A stretch of DNA of 64,000 nt from Poseidonocella pacifica. GTDB taxonomy: Bacteria; Pseudomonadota; Alphaproteobacteria; Rhodobacterales; Rhodobacteraceae. Every line of letters begins with the position of its first letter. Within the stretch, counting starts at the first letter, position 1. The notes beneath the pieces are model-generated. The model worked only from the letters and a program-made list of their open reading frames with translations. It made no database searches and was not told the origin of the DNA. This document shows, one piece after another, positions 62,355 to 64,000 of the stretch. The position numbers and the translations under genes were made by a program. Location of the stretch: the NCBI RefSeq assembly GCF_900111875.1, contig NZ_FOJU01000003.1, positions 186,001 through 250,000 on the forward strand, in the 5' to 3' direction.

Positions 62355-64000
62355 CTATGAGGTTGCGGGCCCTGCCCGAAGGGGCAATGTCACCCGAAAG
62401 GCCGCGCCCGTCTGCCCGGGAAGGTAGGCAACGGATCCTCCCAGACGCCCCATGATCTCCCGGCAGATTGCAAGGCCAAGCCCTGCGCCACCTGCGGATT
62501 GGTCGGAGGTCACGCGGGCAAACTTCTCGAAGATAACGCCGTGCTTGTCCGAGGGTATTCCTGCGCCGTTGTCGATGAAATCCACGGTCAGGGTGCCCCC
62601 CGTGCGATGCACCGAAATGCGAAGCTCCGGCCGCGCTGCATCGCAGTATTTACGGGCGTTTGCGATGAGGTTTATGAACACTTGGGAGAGACGGTCAAGG
62701 TCCGTGAAGATGGTGATCCCCTCTTGGGTCTTGTCGCGGCGTATCCGTAATTTTCCGCTCGCGGCGGAGGCAGAGGCGATCGCATGATCAAGCGTGACGT
62801 CCAGCCGCCCCTCTTGAAGGTTCAGGTTGACCTGACCGTTTTCCAGCACACTCAGATCAAGCAAATCGTCCAGTAGCCGGGTCAGACGCAGAGCTTCTCC
62901 GTGAATGACATTGGAGTACCGCGTCTGATCGTCCGGATCGAGCCCGCCGTCGCGCAAGATCTCCGAGAACGCGCGAATCGATGTCATCGGCGTTCGTAAT
63001 TCGTGAGAGATCTGGGACAGGAAGGCATCTTTCTGTCGGCTAAGCTGTGTCAGTTTTTCGTTCGCAGTGCGAAGCTGCCGCGCGGTGCGGGCGAGTTCGC
63101 TGGATTTGGCCTCAAGCTGGCTCGAATATTCCATCATCTGGGCGGTTTCATCCGCAACAGCCAACAGATCCTCAACCGAAACGCTCGCTCGCCCGACGAT
63201 CTGTGCCACCATGGCATGCGCGGTAGCCGCCCCGACCGACCCCGAAAGTTCCCGCTCCAGCCGTTCGATAAAATCCGGCGTCGTTTCCGGCAGGAACCCC
63301 GAGAGACCCTGCCGCCCCGCCTCCGCCTGAAAGATCTGCTGCGCCTCACTCGGTCCGATAATCCGTTGCGCCATCACCAAGAGATCCTCGCTCTCCGCGC
63401 CGCCCCGGGACCAACTGCGCGGATTTCCCGAATGCTCGAACACATTCACGAACTGCGCCCCCTGCAACCGCTCCAACGGGGTCGGAAACGTCAGAAGCGA
63501 GATCGTGAGGAAGAGCGTAACATTGACCAGCAAGCTCCAGATCATCGCATGAACCAGAGGGTCTATTCCCCCAATCCCAAAGAGCGCTTGTGGCCGCAGC
63601 CACCCGATGCCGAAAGGACCGCTCAGCAACAGCGATTGCTCCAGCGCCGTCTGAGCCGCGAGGTTGGGCAGCAGGAGCGTGTAGAGCCAAAGTCCAAAGC
63701 CCCCGAGAAGTCCCGCAATTGCACCGGGCCGCGTTGCCCCGCGCCAGAACAATCCCCCGACGAGGGCAGGCAGGAACTGCGACACCCCGACGAAAGAGAT
63801 AAGCCCGATGGCGGCGAGCGCCGTTCCGCCACCCGACAAACGGAAATAGAGATAGCCTAGAAAGACCACCCCCGCGATCGAGAGCCTCCGTGAGACCAGC
63901 ACTACGTGCCGCACATCGCCAGAGACCGACGCGCCGGGCCCCTGAAGCCGGAGCCAAATGGGCATCACAACGTGGTTCGACACCATGGTCGAAAGCGCGA
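62355..64000 (-). CDS. Sodium/solute symporter-linked sensor histidine kinase (CbrA-like), partial
   Basis: Visible C-terminal 548 residues of a hybrid protein. The frame stays open through the window edge (preceding residues read ALST), so the N-terminus is missing. Residues to about 175 carry the last membrane segments of an SSF-type symporter (FVGVSQFLPALVGGLFWRGATRPG). A STAC-like linker and short coiled coil follow, then the kinase: H box FLSQISHELRTPMTSIRAF, N box NLIANARKYC, DNGAGIP and GAGLGLAICREIMGRLGG. This is the CbrA/PrlS-type architecture coupling transport with signalling; a response regulator would lie outside the window. Confidence 0.9.
   Translation of the reverse strand, partial: ALSTMVSNHVVMPIWLRLQGPGASVSGDVRHVVLVSRRLSIAGVVFLGYLYFRLSGGGTALAAIGLISFVGVSQFLPALVGGLFWRGATRPGAIAGLLGGFGLWLYTLLLPNLAAQTALEQSLLLSGPFGIGWLRPQALFGIGGIDPLVHAMIWSLLVNVTLFLTISLLTFPTPLERLQGAQFVNVFEHSGNPRSWSRGGAESEDLLVMAQRIIGPSEAQQIFQAEAGRQGLSGFLPETTPDFIERLERELSGSVGAATAHAMVAQIVGRASVSVEDLLAVADETAQMMEYSSQLEAKSSELARTARQLRTANEKLTQLSRQKDAFLSQISHELRTPMTSIRAFSEILRDGGLDPDDQTRYSNVIHGEALRLTRLLDDLLDLSVLENGQVNLNLQEGRLDVTLDHAIASASAASGKLRIRRDKTQEGITIFTDLDRLSQVFINLIANARKYCDAARPELRISVHRTGGTLTVDFIDNGAGIPSDKHGVIFEKFARVTSDQSAGGAGLGLAICREIMGRLGGSVAYLPGQTGAAFRVTLPLRAGPATS

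Overview
The window looks like chromosomal DNA of a marine alphaproteobacterium of the Roseobacter group (Rhodobacteraceae). The grounds are moderate GC (about 60 percent by eye), very tight operons with ATGA and TGATG overlaps, and gene neighbourhoods typical of that group: infA-maf-rng-yacG, a GapR (DUF2312) protein, TRAP and Opp transporters, an IalB protein and a FliM-like protein. This assignment is inference; no 16S gene is present.

Layout. 1-1.8 kb: csaA, proC and a YbjN gene, all reverse. 2.1-8.0 kb: a complete mrp (mnh/pha) cation/H+ antiporter operon with fused A and B subunits. 8.0-9.5 kb: tRNA-Ser(GCT) and a gene-poor scar that holds a decayed IS5-family transposase. 9.5-14.1 kb: an SLC13/RCK permease, a GGDEF-EAL protein and a small PepSY-like protein. 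14.3-24.2 kb: a catabolic divergon. Aminotransferase, TRAP transporter, crotonase and CoA-transferase genes run to the left; an FAD/Fe-S 2-hydroxyacid dehydrogenase-like gene and a GntR regulator run to the right. 24.2-32.8 kb: a nitrogen/polyamine cluster with GABA-type aminotransferase, PuuR-like regulator, nitrilase-family amidase, a very large Orn/Lys/Arg decarboxylase, an ATP-grasp ligase and a C45 Ntn-hydrolase. This is the best candidate for an incompletely described pathway.

32.8-42.3 kb: a HerA-like ATPase, a gap with two probable small RNAs, ialB plus a second nitrilase-family gene, infA-maf-rng-yacG, a Hint-domain protein, pnp and rpsO. 42.7-50.3 kb: tRNA-Asp, ubiG, a proline iminopeptidase followed by an Opp/Dpp-type ABC transporter, and tRNA-Val. 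50.4-57.1 kb: a gene broken by an in-frame stop, a FadH-like flavoenzyme, a LysR regulator whose ribosome site lies in a 13-bp inverted repeat, and ileS. 57.3-64 kb: a VIT1-type metal transporter behind a possible iron-responsive site, gapR, small proteins, a YeeE/YedE sulfur operon with a DUF442 sulfurtransferase-like protein, a FliM/FliN-family protein and the C-terminal part of a symporter-linked histidine kinase cut by the window edge.

The genes combine a core translation/RNA block (rpsO, pnp, infA, rng, ileS, tRNAs) with uptake and catabolism of small organic acids, peptides and amines. No prophage, CRISPR array, rRNA operon or intact insertion sequence was seen. All functional calls come from reading motifs by eye, without database searches.
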